64,000 nucleotides of DNA. Source: Pilatotrama ljubarskyi. Its lineage: Eukaryota > Basidiomycota > Agaricomycetes > Polyporales > Polyporaceae. The DNA is taken from contig MU277726.1 of NCBI GenBank assembly GCA_022385805.1, positions 124,001-188,000 of the forward strand, written 5' to 3'. The notes beneath the pieces were generated by a model. It made no database searches. It had not been told where the DNA came from and worked only from the letters and a program-made list of their open reading frames with translations. The translations under genes and the position numbers were made by a program. Shown here piece after piece: positions 32,677-42,852 of this stretch (its first letter is position 1; each line of letters begins with the position of its first letter).

Positions 32677-35103
32677 ATGGAGCCCGAGGTTAAAGACGAG
32701 AAGCACCTCGAGACGGTCCTTGTCACCGATGTCGAGTCTGACATCGACTTCAGGGACAAGGATGAGGCCCTGAGGCTCGTCGGTCTCGAGAAGACGGCCT
32801 CCTTTAGCGACGAAGCCTACGCGAAAGTGCGCAGGAAACTTGTGAGTACCCGAGCACTCGCCGGGACGCACCACAAGACTGAGCGTGGGCCATAGGACTT
32901 CGTGATCCCACCGCTCTGCGCGGCGGTCTATTGTACCCAATATCTGTGAGGACTCCCATTACATTTCCTTCTTGCCTCGGTGCTGAATTCACTCGCAACA
33001 TCTATAGCGACAAGACCGCGCTCAGTTACGCCAGGTATCTGTGACCCTTCGTTGAGCAACTCAACATGTACTCATCAGTTGAACTTGCAGCATTATGGGG
33101 TTCCCCGTCACCGGACAAGTGAGCCGCCTGAACTGACCGAAAGAGTCTTGCCCCGACCGGTGCTCATCATGCGTGTCTTACCAGGGCTACAACGTCGTCG
33201 CGCTTTCTTTCTACATCGGTGCGCGTCATGATCCGTTGGCAAGATCAATATCAGTAAGAGACTGACAAATGCGACCGACCACCAGGTTTCTTGATCTGGG
33301 TGTTCCCCTCGATGTACATCGCGCAGAGGCTCAGGCTCGCGAAGTACCTCGGCGCGAACATCGTCGCATGGGGCGCGGTCATGATGCTTCACGCCATCCC
33401 CCGCTCTTTCGGTCCCTTCTTCGCGTTGCGTCTGCTCCTCGGTATGTCATGCATATCGTCAGCACGGTCATCCATATGGGCTCATCGCTTCGTTCCTAGG
33501 AATGCTGGAGAGCTGCGTCGCGCCGATCCTCATCCTGATCATCTCCATGTTCTACAAGAAGAATGAGCAGGTAGCTATACCATGCATGGACGAATCGTAC
33601 GTGTCCAGCGCTGACGTACGCGCATCAGGGCAGCCGTATGGCGTGGTTCTACATGATGGTACGCCGTGGCCCGTCGCCCGATAGTAATCCAAACGAGACT
33701 CACCGAAGCGTTGGCTAGAACGGTGTTGCCGGGATCTTCGGTGGATTCCTAGCCTATGTGAGTATCCTCCTTGTCAACTCCCGTACTGTATACGCTCACT
33801 CTATTCCTCTTCAGGGAATCTCCTTCATCCCGGACCGCGGCTTCGCGCCGTTCAAGATCATCTACCTCATGCTCGGAGCACTCGCGATCGCCGTCGGCGT
33901 CGCCGTCCTGCTATGGATGCCGGACTCGCCCGCCAACGCGGGTTTCCTGACGCAAGAAGAGCGCATCGCGGCGATCGAGCGCATTCGGGACGGGCAGTGC
34001 GGGACGGAGAACAAGCGGTTGAAGAAGGAGCAGGTCGTCGAGGCGCTACTGGACGTCCGCACGTGGTTGATCGTCCTCGCGACTTTGTTGAGTTAGTTTC
34101 CATCTCGGAGCCGATTCATGGGACATCTTCATCTGACGTACTGACGATCTTTCGTAGCGAACATACCCAACGGAGGTCTGGCAAACTGTGAGTTGTCACG
34201 GCCTCGCGCGGATTCCCACTCAATGACTGGGGCTCGGTACTCGCCTGGTTGTAGTCACCAATATCATCGTGAAGGGCTTCGGATACACGTATGGCGTTTG
34301 CTAGAGATGTCCGAGTATTGACTGACGAATGATACAGTACAAAACAAACCCTCATTCTATCGACACCCGGAGGAGCCATCGGCATCATCAGCGCGGTGGT
34401 ATGCGGATGGTACTCTGATAGAGCGGTAAGTGAGCGCTCACCCTATGCCCGTTCATCGTTCTGACCTGAGGCTATGCAGGGCGAGCGAATGCTGCCCATT
34501 GTGTGGTCTTTGATTCCTACGCTCGCTGGCGCTGCTATGCTTGTCGCGCTCAATGGCACCTCGCAGAAAGGTGCCCTACTCTTTGGTAAGCTATCCTGTG
34601 TCTATAGGCACAAGATGTTCTCATTGGACCTTGTGTACAGCCACTTGGATCGTCGGAACGTACGGCTCCTCCCTGGCGATTATCTACGCGTACAACGCGT
34701 CGAACACCTCCGGCCACACGAAGAAGGTGACGGTGAACGCCATGACGCTCGCCGCGTTCTGCGTGGCGAACATTGTCGGGACGGAGACGTTCCTGCCGAA
34801 AGATGCGCCGGGCTACTTGCCGGGTAAGATCTCGATCCTGGTGCTGTTGTCCGCGCAGCTCGTGCTGTGCTTCGTCATCCGAGGGGTGAATCTGTGGATG
34901 AACCGGAAGAAACGCCGGCTGGTGGAGGAACTGAAGAGGCGGAACGGGTGGACAGACGATGATTTGAAGCGCGAGCGCGAGAAGGCTGCGTTCGCGGATA
35001 TGACGGATAAAGAGTACGTTCCGCTCACTCCCCGCCTTCGCGCGGCCACGACGTACTGACCGGTGCTGTGTGCAGGAACCCGTTCTTTGTATACACAGCT
35101 TGA
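32677..35103 (+). CDS. MFS transporter, anion:cation symporter (allantoate permease-like) family, copy 2
   Basis: Tandem paralogue of the preceding transporter with the same exon pattern and near-identical family blocks: DKTALSYASIMGFPVTGQGY, FALRLLLGMLESCVAPILIL, MFYKKNEQ, ERIRDGQCGTENKRLKKEQ, NIIVKGFGYTTKQTLILSTP, VVCGWYSDRAGERMLP and IYAYNASNTSGHTKK. It ends DKENPFFVYTA at TGA 35101-35103. The start is taken at 32677; an in-frame ATG five codons earlier is equally possible. The two copies differ most in the N-terminal tail and in the cytoplasmic loop, which suggests changed regulation or substrate choice after duplication. No frameshift or missing core motif was seen, so both copies look functional. 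Confidence 0.92.
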
Positions 35104-35425
35104 CACGGCCATCTGGCTAGTTTGAGATGTCGCAGGCTTGAGTATGCATCCCTATGTAGCATATAGCGTGCATAGAGAGCGGGGTTGAGAGCGGGGTTTG
35201 ATTCAAGTGTACACGTGCAGGGCGCGTCCAACGACATATGACGTCACGCGTCATGCAGGGCGACCAGCCCGCATTTGGCAGGAGTCCGGTCCGCCCGCGG
35301 GTACAGTTCGATTTCGTCTGGATCAGTACCAAGTACTCGCGTGCATATGTCCTCCAGCTATCGAGCGAGGCACCGCTCCTCTCCCTGCACTTGGTGTCAC
35401 AATCAACTACCGTGTCCTTCCACAA
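35104..35425. promoter_or_regulatory. Intergenic: MFS 3' flank and promoter of the disordered-protein gene
   Basis: About 320 bp between two plus-strand genes. The frame of the downstream gene stays open upstream of its chosen ATG. No TATA box was recognised. Confidence 0.45.
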
Positions 35426-38400
35426 ATGCCCAAGGCGTCTACGGCTATCGGAGATCTCCTTCCCCCACTCAACTCATCTAACCTCCACAAGCTGGGCTCG
35501 TCCACTCCCAACAGGAACGACTTGGTCCGAACCTTCATTCGCGCTCAACAGGCTCACATCGCTAGCTATGCGCTCGAAGGGAAGTCCGTGAGTGCCTCAT
35601 GGCGCATGCCGCCTCCTGCTGCAAAGGATTCGCCGGAGACATCTCCGCGGGACGTGGAGATAGCGAGCGGCTTTGGAACGCCTCTGCTCAAGCCACGCAC
35701 GAGGAGGATACCGCAGCACCGCAATACGGAGAAGTCCGCTGAGGACGCGAGGAAGACTCAGGAGGCAAAGCACAAGGAGCGCGATGTTGCGACTTCCGCG
35801 CCCGAAGCTGTACCAAGGAAATCCAAAGAGCGTCGCCTTGATCCCAACTCGATGATCACCAACCCTCCCGATGACACTGCGACCAACAAAGCCAAAGGCT
35901 CAGATCGCAGCCGCGGAGACAAGTACAAGCCAGTCTCAGCAAAGCCTAAGGCGCATCGCTCCAGGGAGGTGGTGATAGACGAGGAACACCGCACTCGTAC
36001 GTGTAACCGTCCGCATGGCCACCGCATGGGCCTGATTGAGTGTGCTTCAGGATTAGCAGAGCGGAGAGAACGGAGACGCGCGAAGAAGTCCATCGTCGAC
36101 CCACAGCCGAAGCCTGCCGAAAGTGGCTTGGAGGACGAGGATGCACAAGCGAATGACAAGCACGCCGCCCAGAAGTCCTCGAAGAAGGGGAAAAAGAACA
36201 AGGGCCTCAATATGCCCGCGGGTTTGGCCCTGATGCACGGGTTCTCAGCGACGAATGTCGGCAAGAACCGCTTGACGGTGAGCACGCGCCGCCTGTCACC
36301 AGTGCTGACTGACGATGGGCGAAGTTGCGGCCAGATCCAGGTGTAGGCGTTTTCAACAAGGGTAGGGCCTCAGCAAAGATGGCGGTCAAGAACAAACCTT
36401 CTAGTGAGCTGTTTCTACGCAATGTGTCCCCGCATGCTGACAGCAATGTCAGAGCAAGGCCTTAAGCTCTTTTCCGAACAGCGCTTTCTCAGCAAAACAC
36501 TGCAAGTTCACAAGAGCGAAGAGAGCGAGAACAACTCCCCTGTGGACTACGATAGCTCGCAGCCATCCGACAGTCACCCAGCCCCGGTGAAGCATCACCC
36601 GAGGAAGAAACAGGTGGGCTACCCAAGGCCGTCAAAGAAGCGCAAGCGCGCACCTTCCCCTAGTACTCAGTCCGCATCGTCTTCGAGAGAGGAGACTTCC
36701 CCGATTCACGAGTCTCCTCCTGCCCCCCGCTCTCCCGCGAAGAAACGTCGCAAGCAGCCTCGCGCGGAGTCGCCCGTCTGGGAGATCGAGAGTGAGGATG
36801 CGAAGCTTTCGGATGTGGACTCTGGCACTTCTGCCCCTTCGAGAGATGATACGAAGTTGGACGGCACCGTCGTCCTGGACACTCGCGCTGCGCGACCGAT
36901 ATGGGCGGCTGCTGTACAGCCAGACGCACCCGCGAGAGACATACCGGCCGCGACCAAGGACGTTGACCCGCCTCAAGCGGAATCGGAAATATCGTCTATC
37001 GCCCCCTCGAACTCTGCCTCGCAGGCTGCTTTGCGCCGACGTTCTCTGGGATTGCACGAGTTTGCTCCGGTGGCGACGTTCTCGAAATACTTCCGGGCTC
37101 CTGATCCTCCTACTGTCTCTGGTCCTCCCGCCTCTGGGTCTGCTGTGACGTACAAGAGTGCTGCGCCTGCGTCACCATCTGTGGGCACCGCCTTGCTGTA
37201 CTCGCTGCGAAGAGAAGAAGAAGATAACAGCATGTCTGGACTGGAAGGGAGCCGTGAACGTCAGCCCCCTCCCCCGGAAGCTGCCTTTGAACAACCCAGA
37301 GCTCGTTCTCTGCTCTCTGCTGCACCTCATGAGGAAGTGTGCCTAGACTTGCCTGATGATCTGCCTCTCGATGTTCCTTACCCGCTTGTGCAAACTAGCT
37401 CTCGCGCTGTTAGGTCTCCGCTGCTCTCGTCTGGGTCTCCCTTGGGTCTCTTGCCGGGACCGCCTTCGCCTGCTTTCTCACGGCTTCCTTCGCCCTCTCT
37501 CGAAATGGGACCTGACCGTACTGCATACGATGCACTGCCCGCTCGTCGATATCCCCCAGCCGAGTCTGCCAGACGTAGGTGTCGCCGCCGTAGGTCCAAG
37601 CGGCTTGATCATCCAGAACAACCTGTACGCCCTCAAGAAGGTAGCTCGGCACGATATACCGAAAACGACATGGGCATGGACCTGGATGAGTACTGGGACC
37701 CTCACGCTGGCATCTTGGACATAAACTGCGGTACTTCTGGTCCGGCGTTCCTCTCGGACCTTCCTGGGCGTGCTGGGTATGTGCAGCCGGATGACATGGC
37801 ATGCGAAGTCCATACGGATCACTTGGCTCTGTCCCAGGGCTATGGCTATGCTCACGATCTGGATGACACTCAGGGCTACGTACTCGAAACACTTTCTGAT
37901 TCGTACGACATACCTCGGAGACACGAGAGTGAAGAAGGATGGGCGGGAGACGTGTTCCAGGGCAGCTCTCACCCCGCCGCCGGGGGCACCACATACGTGG
38001 ACGACGTCCGTTTCTACTCTTGCTTAGAAGACCCCGTGGAGGCTAACGTCTACATCGTCGCTCCGGACGCTCCGGACGCTGTGGACGGCTTCGGGGGCAT
38101 CGCGGCCGAGGCTCATGGAGTTGCTGGCGGTAACGCAGACATGTATCACGATTCTCAAGACGACGCCGTTCTGGCCGCGATCCACGACGACTCAGTGATG
38201 GCGATGCAGCCGGACGAGGACTGTCTCGACTCGGAGTCGAATTCGAATTCGAATTCGAATTCGCAAGACGATCGGTCCATGCTGGGGTCCTTGCAGCGGT
38301 TCTCGCAGGGTCGCGCGTTGCTCATGGGTGTGTCGCAGGTTGGGTTCGGCGGGGCAGGTTCGTGTTCAGGTTCAGGTGGATATCAGGGTGCGTCGATGTC

Positions 38401-38461
38401 GAGGATGGAGGAGGATGTGGCGAGGAATTTGAAGGGACACTGGCAGCCGCAGCGGTTCTGA
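35426..38461 (+). CDS. Large disordered nuclear-type protein, unknown function
   Basis: The start ATG at 35426 begins MPKASTAIGDLLPPLNSSNL. The N-terminal part is rich in Lys/Arg/Glu, followed by a Lys cluster (SSKKGKKNKG). The best-conserved-looking piece is NMPAGLALMHGFSATNVGKN + RLT, joined across an intron to LRPDPGVGVFNKGRASAKM, and across another to LKLFSEQRFLSKTLQVHK; this glycine/aromatic pattern looks like a genuine motif. Basic nuclear-localisation-type runs (RPSKKRKRAP, AKKRRKQPR, RRRCRRRRSKR) and Ser/Pro-rich, then acidic, segments make up the rest. Near the end a hexanucleotide repeat encodes Ser-Asn repeats. It stops at TGA 38459-38461. I do not recognise the family; a chromatin or DNA-associated role is only a guess from composition. 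Confidence 0.7.
38237..38263 (+). repeat. Hexanucleotide microsatellite (TCGAAT)4 within CDS
   Basis: Four perfect tandem TCGAAT units plus TCG inside the preceding gene. They encode alternating Ser-Asn and create overlapping GAATTC sites. Expected to vary in length between strains by two-residue steps. Confidence 0.9.
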
Positions 38462-38961
38462 TATGTTTTCTATGATACTCATGCCTGTTTGCATGACGAG
38501 ATGAAGAGTCGACTTCGACTCCACAATGTTTGCGAGCGCAAGTTGGGAGGGCCTACCGCCTGGACCGCGGTTAGGTTCATCCGAAAGGCTCACTCGTACA
38601 CACTGACTGACATGTACGTATGTCAGACACTGCAGGACTCTGGTATCGTAGCGTCTGTTAGAGCTCATCCTCTCCATCCGCTGAGTACTCGCGCCTCGAC
38701 CATGCAGTACTGTCATCAATGGGTGGGATGTGTTACGTACTAGTCGTCCCAGTCTAGCGCCCAGCGATATCATTGCATGCGCACCGGTCGTTTGATGTTC
38801 TTCGTCCATGTCAATATATACGCATCGCCCTCCGGGCAGACCTGGACACGTAAATCACAATGTTGAGTTGCAGAGCAATCGACTCCGAATCGGTGCAGGT
38901 AGGGCCGACAGCATAGGCCTTCCGCGCGATATTTTGATCCACCAGATTTAGCAGTAATGTA
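38462..38961. other. Intergenic, 3' flank leading to repeat island
   Basis: About 500 bp after the disordered-protein gene. No gene was recognised. The right border is a TA dinucleotide that abuts the terminal inverted repeat of the mobile element. Confidence 0.5.
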
Positions 38962-39216
38962 CAGTGCCGGACAACCAAAGTCGACAAGTGGGCTAGCGCT
39001 TGAACGGAATTTATTTTGGCAATTCTGACTTTGGAATCATGCTCAGGGAGGTCGAAAACGTCCAAAAACACACCTCCGAAGTTTTTTCCACGCTTGTGGG
39101 TCACTAGCTCTCATAGAAGGTCACCACATCCACTGTGCGCCTCAGAAGTGGTGGGCGCTACGACCTACCCTGGTGAAAGGCACCGATCACCCGCCAAAGT
39201 AGGGGTTTATTGGGGG

Positions 39217-39512
39217 TAGGAATTTTGATAGTGATTATAACGATCCGAGGATCTACACGCTGGGGCGAGCCAGATGTCGGACCGGTATCTGAAATCCAAG
39301 ACACTGGTTGGGTGTGTGACCAATACCGGACCGTTGACTTTCGCGCGTTTACCGACAGATGTCTGATGCCAAACACCCGACCATCCTGTGCCAGATGTCG
39401 GGCAGATATCTGGGATTACGTGGGACTCTCAAAAAAAGCACAATCAATGATTCGAACCAGCAGACACATGATCAGAGCACGGGCGCCGAACCACTGAGCC
39501 ATGAGGGCCTTT
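39217..39512 (-). repeat. tRNA-derived SINE-like copy 1
   Basis: On the minus strand the head starts near 39512 with a pol III box A (TGGCTCAGTGG, 39491-39501) and box B (GGTTCGAATC, 39449-39458), 32 nt apart as in tRNA genes. The body holds the diagnostic CCGACATCTGGCAC and CGGGTGTTTGGC, and the 3' end has ATAATCAC...TTCC. A diverged relative lies head-to-head at 39790-40132. A functional tRNA is not supported, because acceptor ends do not pair cleanly. Confidence 0.72.
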
Positions 39513-39789
39513 CCATGTAAATATGCTTGAGCAATATACCGTGTTCTTCCAATGTCGGTACTGGGGTTATCCAGGTCATTCCACCATTTGTAGTGCTCAG
39601 GTTATGTTATATAGTACAGCTGTGAGGGTTTGATTTGCAAGGGATGTAACTGAAGTCTCCCAGTGCAATGAATGGTAGGAGCACCAATGCTATGAAGGGT
39701 GTGCACCATGGGACCCGGACTTAGGATTTTTGTAAAGTGTGGGCTTAACATGCTCTATATACTGTATGTATTATATCCTAGACCTCAAA

Positions 39790-40132
39790 AGCTCTGATGG
39801 TGCAGCGGTGAAAGGGTGGCAGACAGGCTCTTTGAAGCTGGGTTCGAGTCCTCAATGTGCTTTTCTTTTTCAAGTGATCGTACGTAAAGCCAGATACCAG
39901 CCGGATATCTGGCGCACACCGCACCAATGCCCGGCGCTATATATTGACCCGTTGGCAGGAATCAAATATCGAGCCGACCCCCGCGGCCAGACATTGGACA
40001 GAGGTCTGCTCTGCATCAGCCGGGTGTCTGGCACGGATCGGCTCGATGAAATCCGACCAGATACCGGATCAATACCTGGGTCATCTGGGCGTGTACTGCG
40101 ATAAGTCGTGATTATCACGCTGGTTTCCTTCG
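39790..40132 (+). repeat. tRNA-derived SINE-like copy 2
   Basis: Plus-strand copy with box A-like TGGTGCAGCGG (39798-39808) and box B GGTTCGAGTCC (39841-39851), again 32 nt apart, followed by a T-rich stretch (GTGCTTTTCTTTTT). The body blocks correspond to copy 1: CCGGATATCTGGCGCAC, CCGGGTGTCTGGCAC and a GATTATCAC...TTTCC end. The two copies are clearly diverged, hence old. Confidence 0.7.
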
Positions 40133-41054
40133 GACGTCGAAACCAAACTCGCACAAATAGCAGCAACCACGAGACCGCCGTTCTGACTTGTCATTTGCTC
40201 CTTCACCTCTCCACGGATTCGCTCACACGTCGTCTTGGTCTTGACCCAAGCCGGGTGCTGCGCTGTGCATCTATAGCTTCTCCATCATTAGTACTCTGAT
40301 GTCTGCTGAGTTTCTGGACGCTCCATCATGGCTCTGGCAAGCTGCACCTCCCATCAAACCTAGAGTCGGCTAAGCAGGTCCCGGGACGACTACTTTACAG
40401 TCTGCTTGCTACTGCATGGGTCCTACAGTATGCAACTGGCTGGCCATCGTTCAAATCTTGCTCGCTGGGCCGTGGTGGTCTGGGGGAAGCTATACTGTCA
40501 TTGCGCTGAGTGTTGGTATGCTCTGTGCTTGCGCCAGCTGGATCACTCTTTAGCGGCACCTGGATCGTGTCCTGTCTGCTCTCCCGCTCTCGTCCCGCTC
40601 TTGCGCCTGAAGCATATGTCGAGAGCTCCATCCAGTCCAGTGTCCTACTGTGTTGCCTTCTCCTGGGGTTACTTCTGTGCCAACTGTGAGTGCTGCGTCA
40701 CCTCCAGGCTCGGCCTACATCACGCATAGTAGCCTCTGCATATCCTCGCTCTTGCCGCTGCCTGGCGTGCCCCCTCCCTCCCTCCTCTCTCTCTCACCGA
40801 TGCTCTCATGCTGGCTGACCTGCCGTGCTTGTTGTGGAGTCTCCGTCCATCCCCTTGCAACACACTCCTGGGCATACCTAGTAGGCCATTTGTGCAATGC
40901 ATAGCTTGCTTCCGAGCTCGGGCCGTCGCGTGCGCAGCCTCTTGGTCTTCAGTGTGCTGTGATCTGTTATTCTCTATATCCGATCGATACCACCTGTATC
41001 CCTTCATCCGAATGTTTACAGTTGTCTAACATACTGGCTGATATCTCCGCTGCT

Positions 41055-41305
41055 GAAAGCTGTGAAAGCTACTCGCATTAGAGCTGTTTTGCTGGCCAGG
41101 GAAACTTTGACCACCTGCCTTGAATGGTAAGGCGCCCAAAAATCCAGCGATATGATTGGCCTAGGACGCTCCACCCAAGGAATTTGGGGGCGAGCAAAAC
41201 AGCTCTATTGGGCCATATTCACCATCTCGTAGGTTTCCCTACTATAGAATCGAGCGCTTTCCAACCGACAGTCGCTGCTGTCCAATGTCACGAGCTTTCA
41301 CGGTG
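41055..41305. repeat. Imperfect foldback (nested inverted repeats)
   Basis: TAGAGCTGTTTTGCT at 41079-41093 is perfectly complementary to 41193-41207. Outside it GTGAAAGCT (41062-41070) pairs with AGCTTTCAC (41293-41301). This could be a small MITE-like foldback or a hairpin within the larger element. No target duplication was verified. Confidence 0.5.
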
Positions 41306-42021
41306 ATGCCCGCCTAGTGCTGAAGGTCACCGTTAATGCTGGTTGGAATTCGAGTGATCGAAAGGGGTGAATCGAAACAAAATTTGGCTGACTTTCACCA
41401 CATTAAGCACCACCAGGGAGGGCAGATATCACCTAGCGCCTACAGGCGCTTCCCGTTAGATTTCACTACATATGGAGGCTATTTGTACGACTTCTCGCAT
41501 AGTGATTTAATTCGTACTTTTCGACCATTGGTGATCACACAGAGATCTGAGCGGGGGATGGCAAGAGTTTTCATCCGTTGTGCCTGCACAACAGTGCCCA
41601 GTCGAAGCGTGATCAATCCGGGCAGAAGCGCCGAAAGTGGTAGTGAGCTGGGCGGCAAAGCCAAACTTGGCAACCTTCCCCCGCCCGGTCGGATTTTTTT
41701 TTTTCGGGGGAACTGATACAAGAATCATAATCAGAGAGGCAAAAGGAGCCCAAAAACACAACTCCGAAGATTTTCCCACCACTTTTCGGGGTTGGCCAAT
41801 ATTTTGGGGGTCAAACCCTACTAAATCGGGAATTGCGGGAGAACCAGTCGGTGAATTTCGTTCGGACAAGGTGCAAACGACTCGCACACTCAATGCGCAT
41901 CTATTCTGGTGGTTCGGGAGGCCGGCTAAAAAAGGTCGACCAAAATTGTCGACTTTGGTTGTCCGGCACTGTAGTGAGATGCGAGACCTGTCCGCGTCCG
42001 TGTCCACCTAGGAATATATGT

Positions 42022-42208
42022 ATGGTACGTGTACGTTCCCGCGACCACGCGCCCCGGATTCGCCAGGTCAAAGCCAAGATTCAGGACAAGCCTCCTGAGG
42101 AGGGCATCCTACCTGACCAGCAACGCCTGATCCTCGCTGGCAAGCAGCTTGAGGATGATCGTACGTTGTCGGACTACAACATCCAGAAAAGTCCACCCTT
42201 CACCTCGG
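42022..42208 (+). pseudogene. Ubiquitin pseudogene fragment
   Basis: Reads VKAKIQDK, then with a three-residue insertion [20 protein letters not shown] and [10 protein letters not shown], which is ubiquitin from about Val26 to Lys63. The upstream part is degraded. After QK one base is missing relative to ubiquitin coding DNA, so the following sequence for STLHL is shifted out of frame. There is no start, no RLRGG end and no repeat unit. It lies 50 bp outside the TIR element. Confidence 0.85.
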
Positions 42209-42852
42209 TGAGTGACCTGAGTCGGCGACGCGAGTGTTTGCGCAATGGTTCATCATTTCCGTAGTTCTTTGTCCCTCTTCAGGGCCCAGCGCACGCGAAT
42301 ATGGGACCGCGGCGCCTTTCGTCATGCCACCGTATTGACAGGTTGACAGCGCTAGCTGTGCGCGATGAGACTCGGACGTGTTCACTAGAACGCTATACTT
42401 GGTGCCGTTCTCTACCGTCAGCGCAATCGTAGACTTGCAACTGGAATCCCCGACCTAAGTTAGGACGGTTACACCTTCGGAGGACATCATAACTATAGAG
42501 GATACCAGAGGTGGCGCGTAGGCGACGGACGAACACCCAGACTGTACGTCTCTGCCGAGAGTCCTCGGTCACACGCGTTCTGACTTCCGCGAACTAGGGC
42601 GGGACCGAGTCCATCTAGGTATACGTAACGCGAGGGCGCTGAATGACTCCGAACGCGGAGGTTGCGAGTGCTGTCAGCTCATCCATCAACGTCAGAAGGA
42701 ATCCTGTGTACGACGCGGCCTGCGGTCATGACCCGTAGTTCCTGCGCCAATGATCCAGTCAAATATCGAGGCCTTGCACGTTGCCGTGCCCCCTATGCGA
42801 CGCGTCCAATACTCCCTACCGCATACTCAGCACAGTGGTCTTGGCCTTTCCG
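42209..42852 (+). promoter_or_regulatory. Upstream region of TM-protein copy 1, part of duplicated unit
   Basis: About 640 bp. From about 42640 on it resembles the DNA upstream of copy 2 (shared GACTCCGAAC, CAGCTC..C.ATCAACG and GCCTGCGGTCATGA blocks), so the promoter was copied with the gene. No TATA box was recognised. Confidence 0.55.

Larger units (their letters stand above)
38962..41971. mobile_element. 3.0-kb non-autonomous TIR element, TA-flanked (Tc1/mariner- or pogo-like)
   Basis: The left end reads CAGTGCCGGACAACCAAAGT (26 bp in all, 38962-38987) and its exact reverse complement lies at 41946-41971. TA precedes the left end (38960-38961) and follows the right end (41972-41973), as expected for a TA target-site duplication. 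A 26-bp perfect inverted match at this distance is very unlikely by chance. No transposase reading frame or DDE/D motif was recognised inside. The interior instead carries two SINE-like copies, a foldback and low-coding DNA. Superfamily placement rests only on the TA duplication and the CAGTG terminus. It may be a host element enlarged by nested insertions. Confidence 0.8.

Noticed and set aside
27613..35103. Metabolic gene cluster made of thiolase and MFS transporters
   Set aside because: No synthase, oxidase or pathway-specific regulator nearby; thiolase, ATG10 and eS1 are ordinary housekeeping genes.
39440..39512. Possible functional tRNA gene (minus strand) from good box A and box B
   Set aside because: The acceptor arms do not pair cleanly, and a related copy with the same downstream body exists at 39.8 kb, so a SINE head is the better explanation.
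38962..41971. Retrotransposon (LTR or LINE) as source of the repeat island
   Set aside because: No reverse transcriptase, integrase or long terminal direct repeats; the ends are inverted and flanked by TA.
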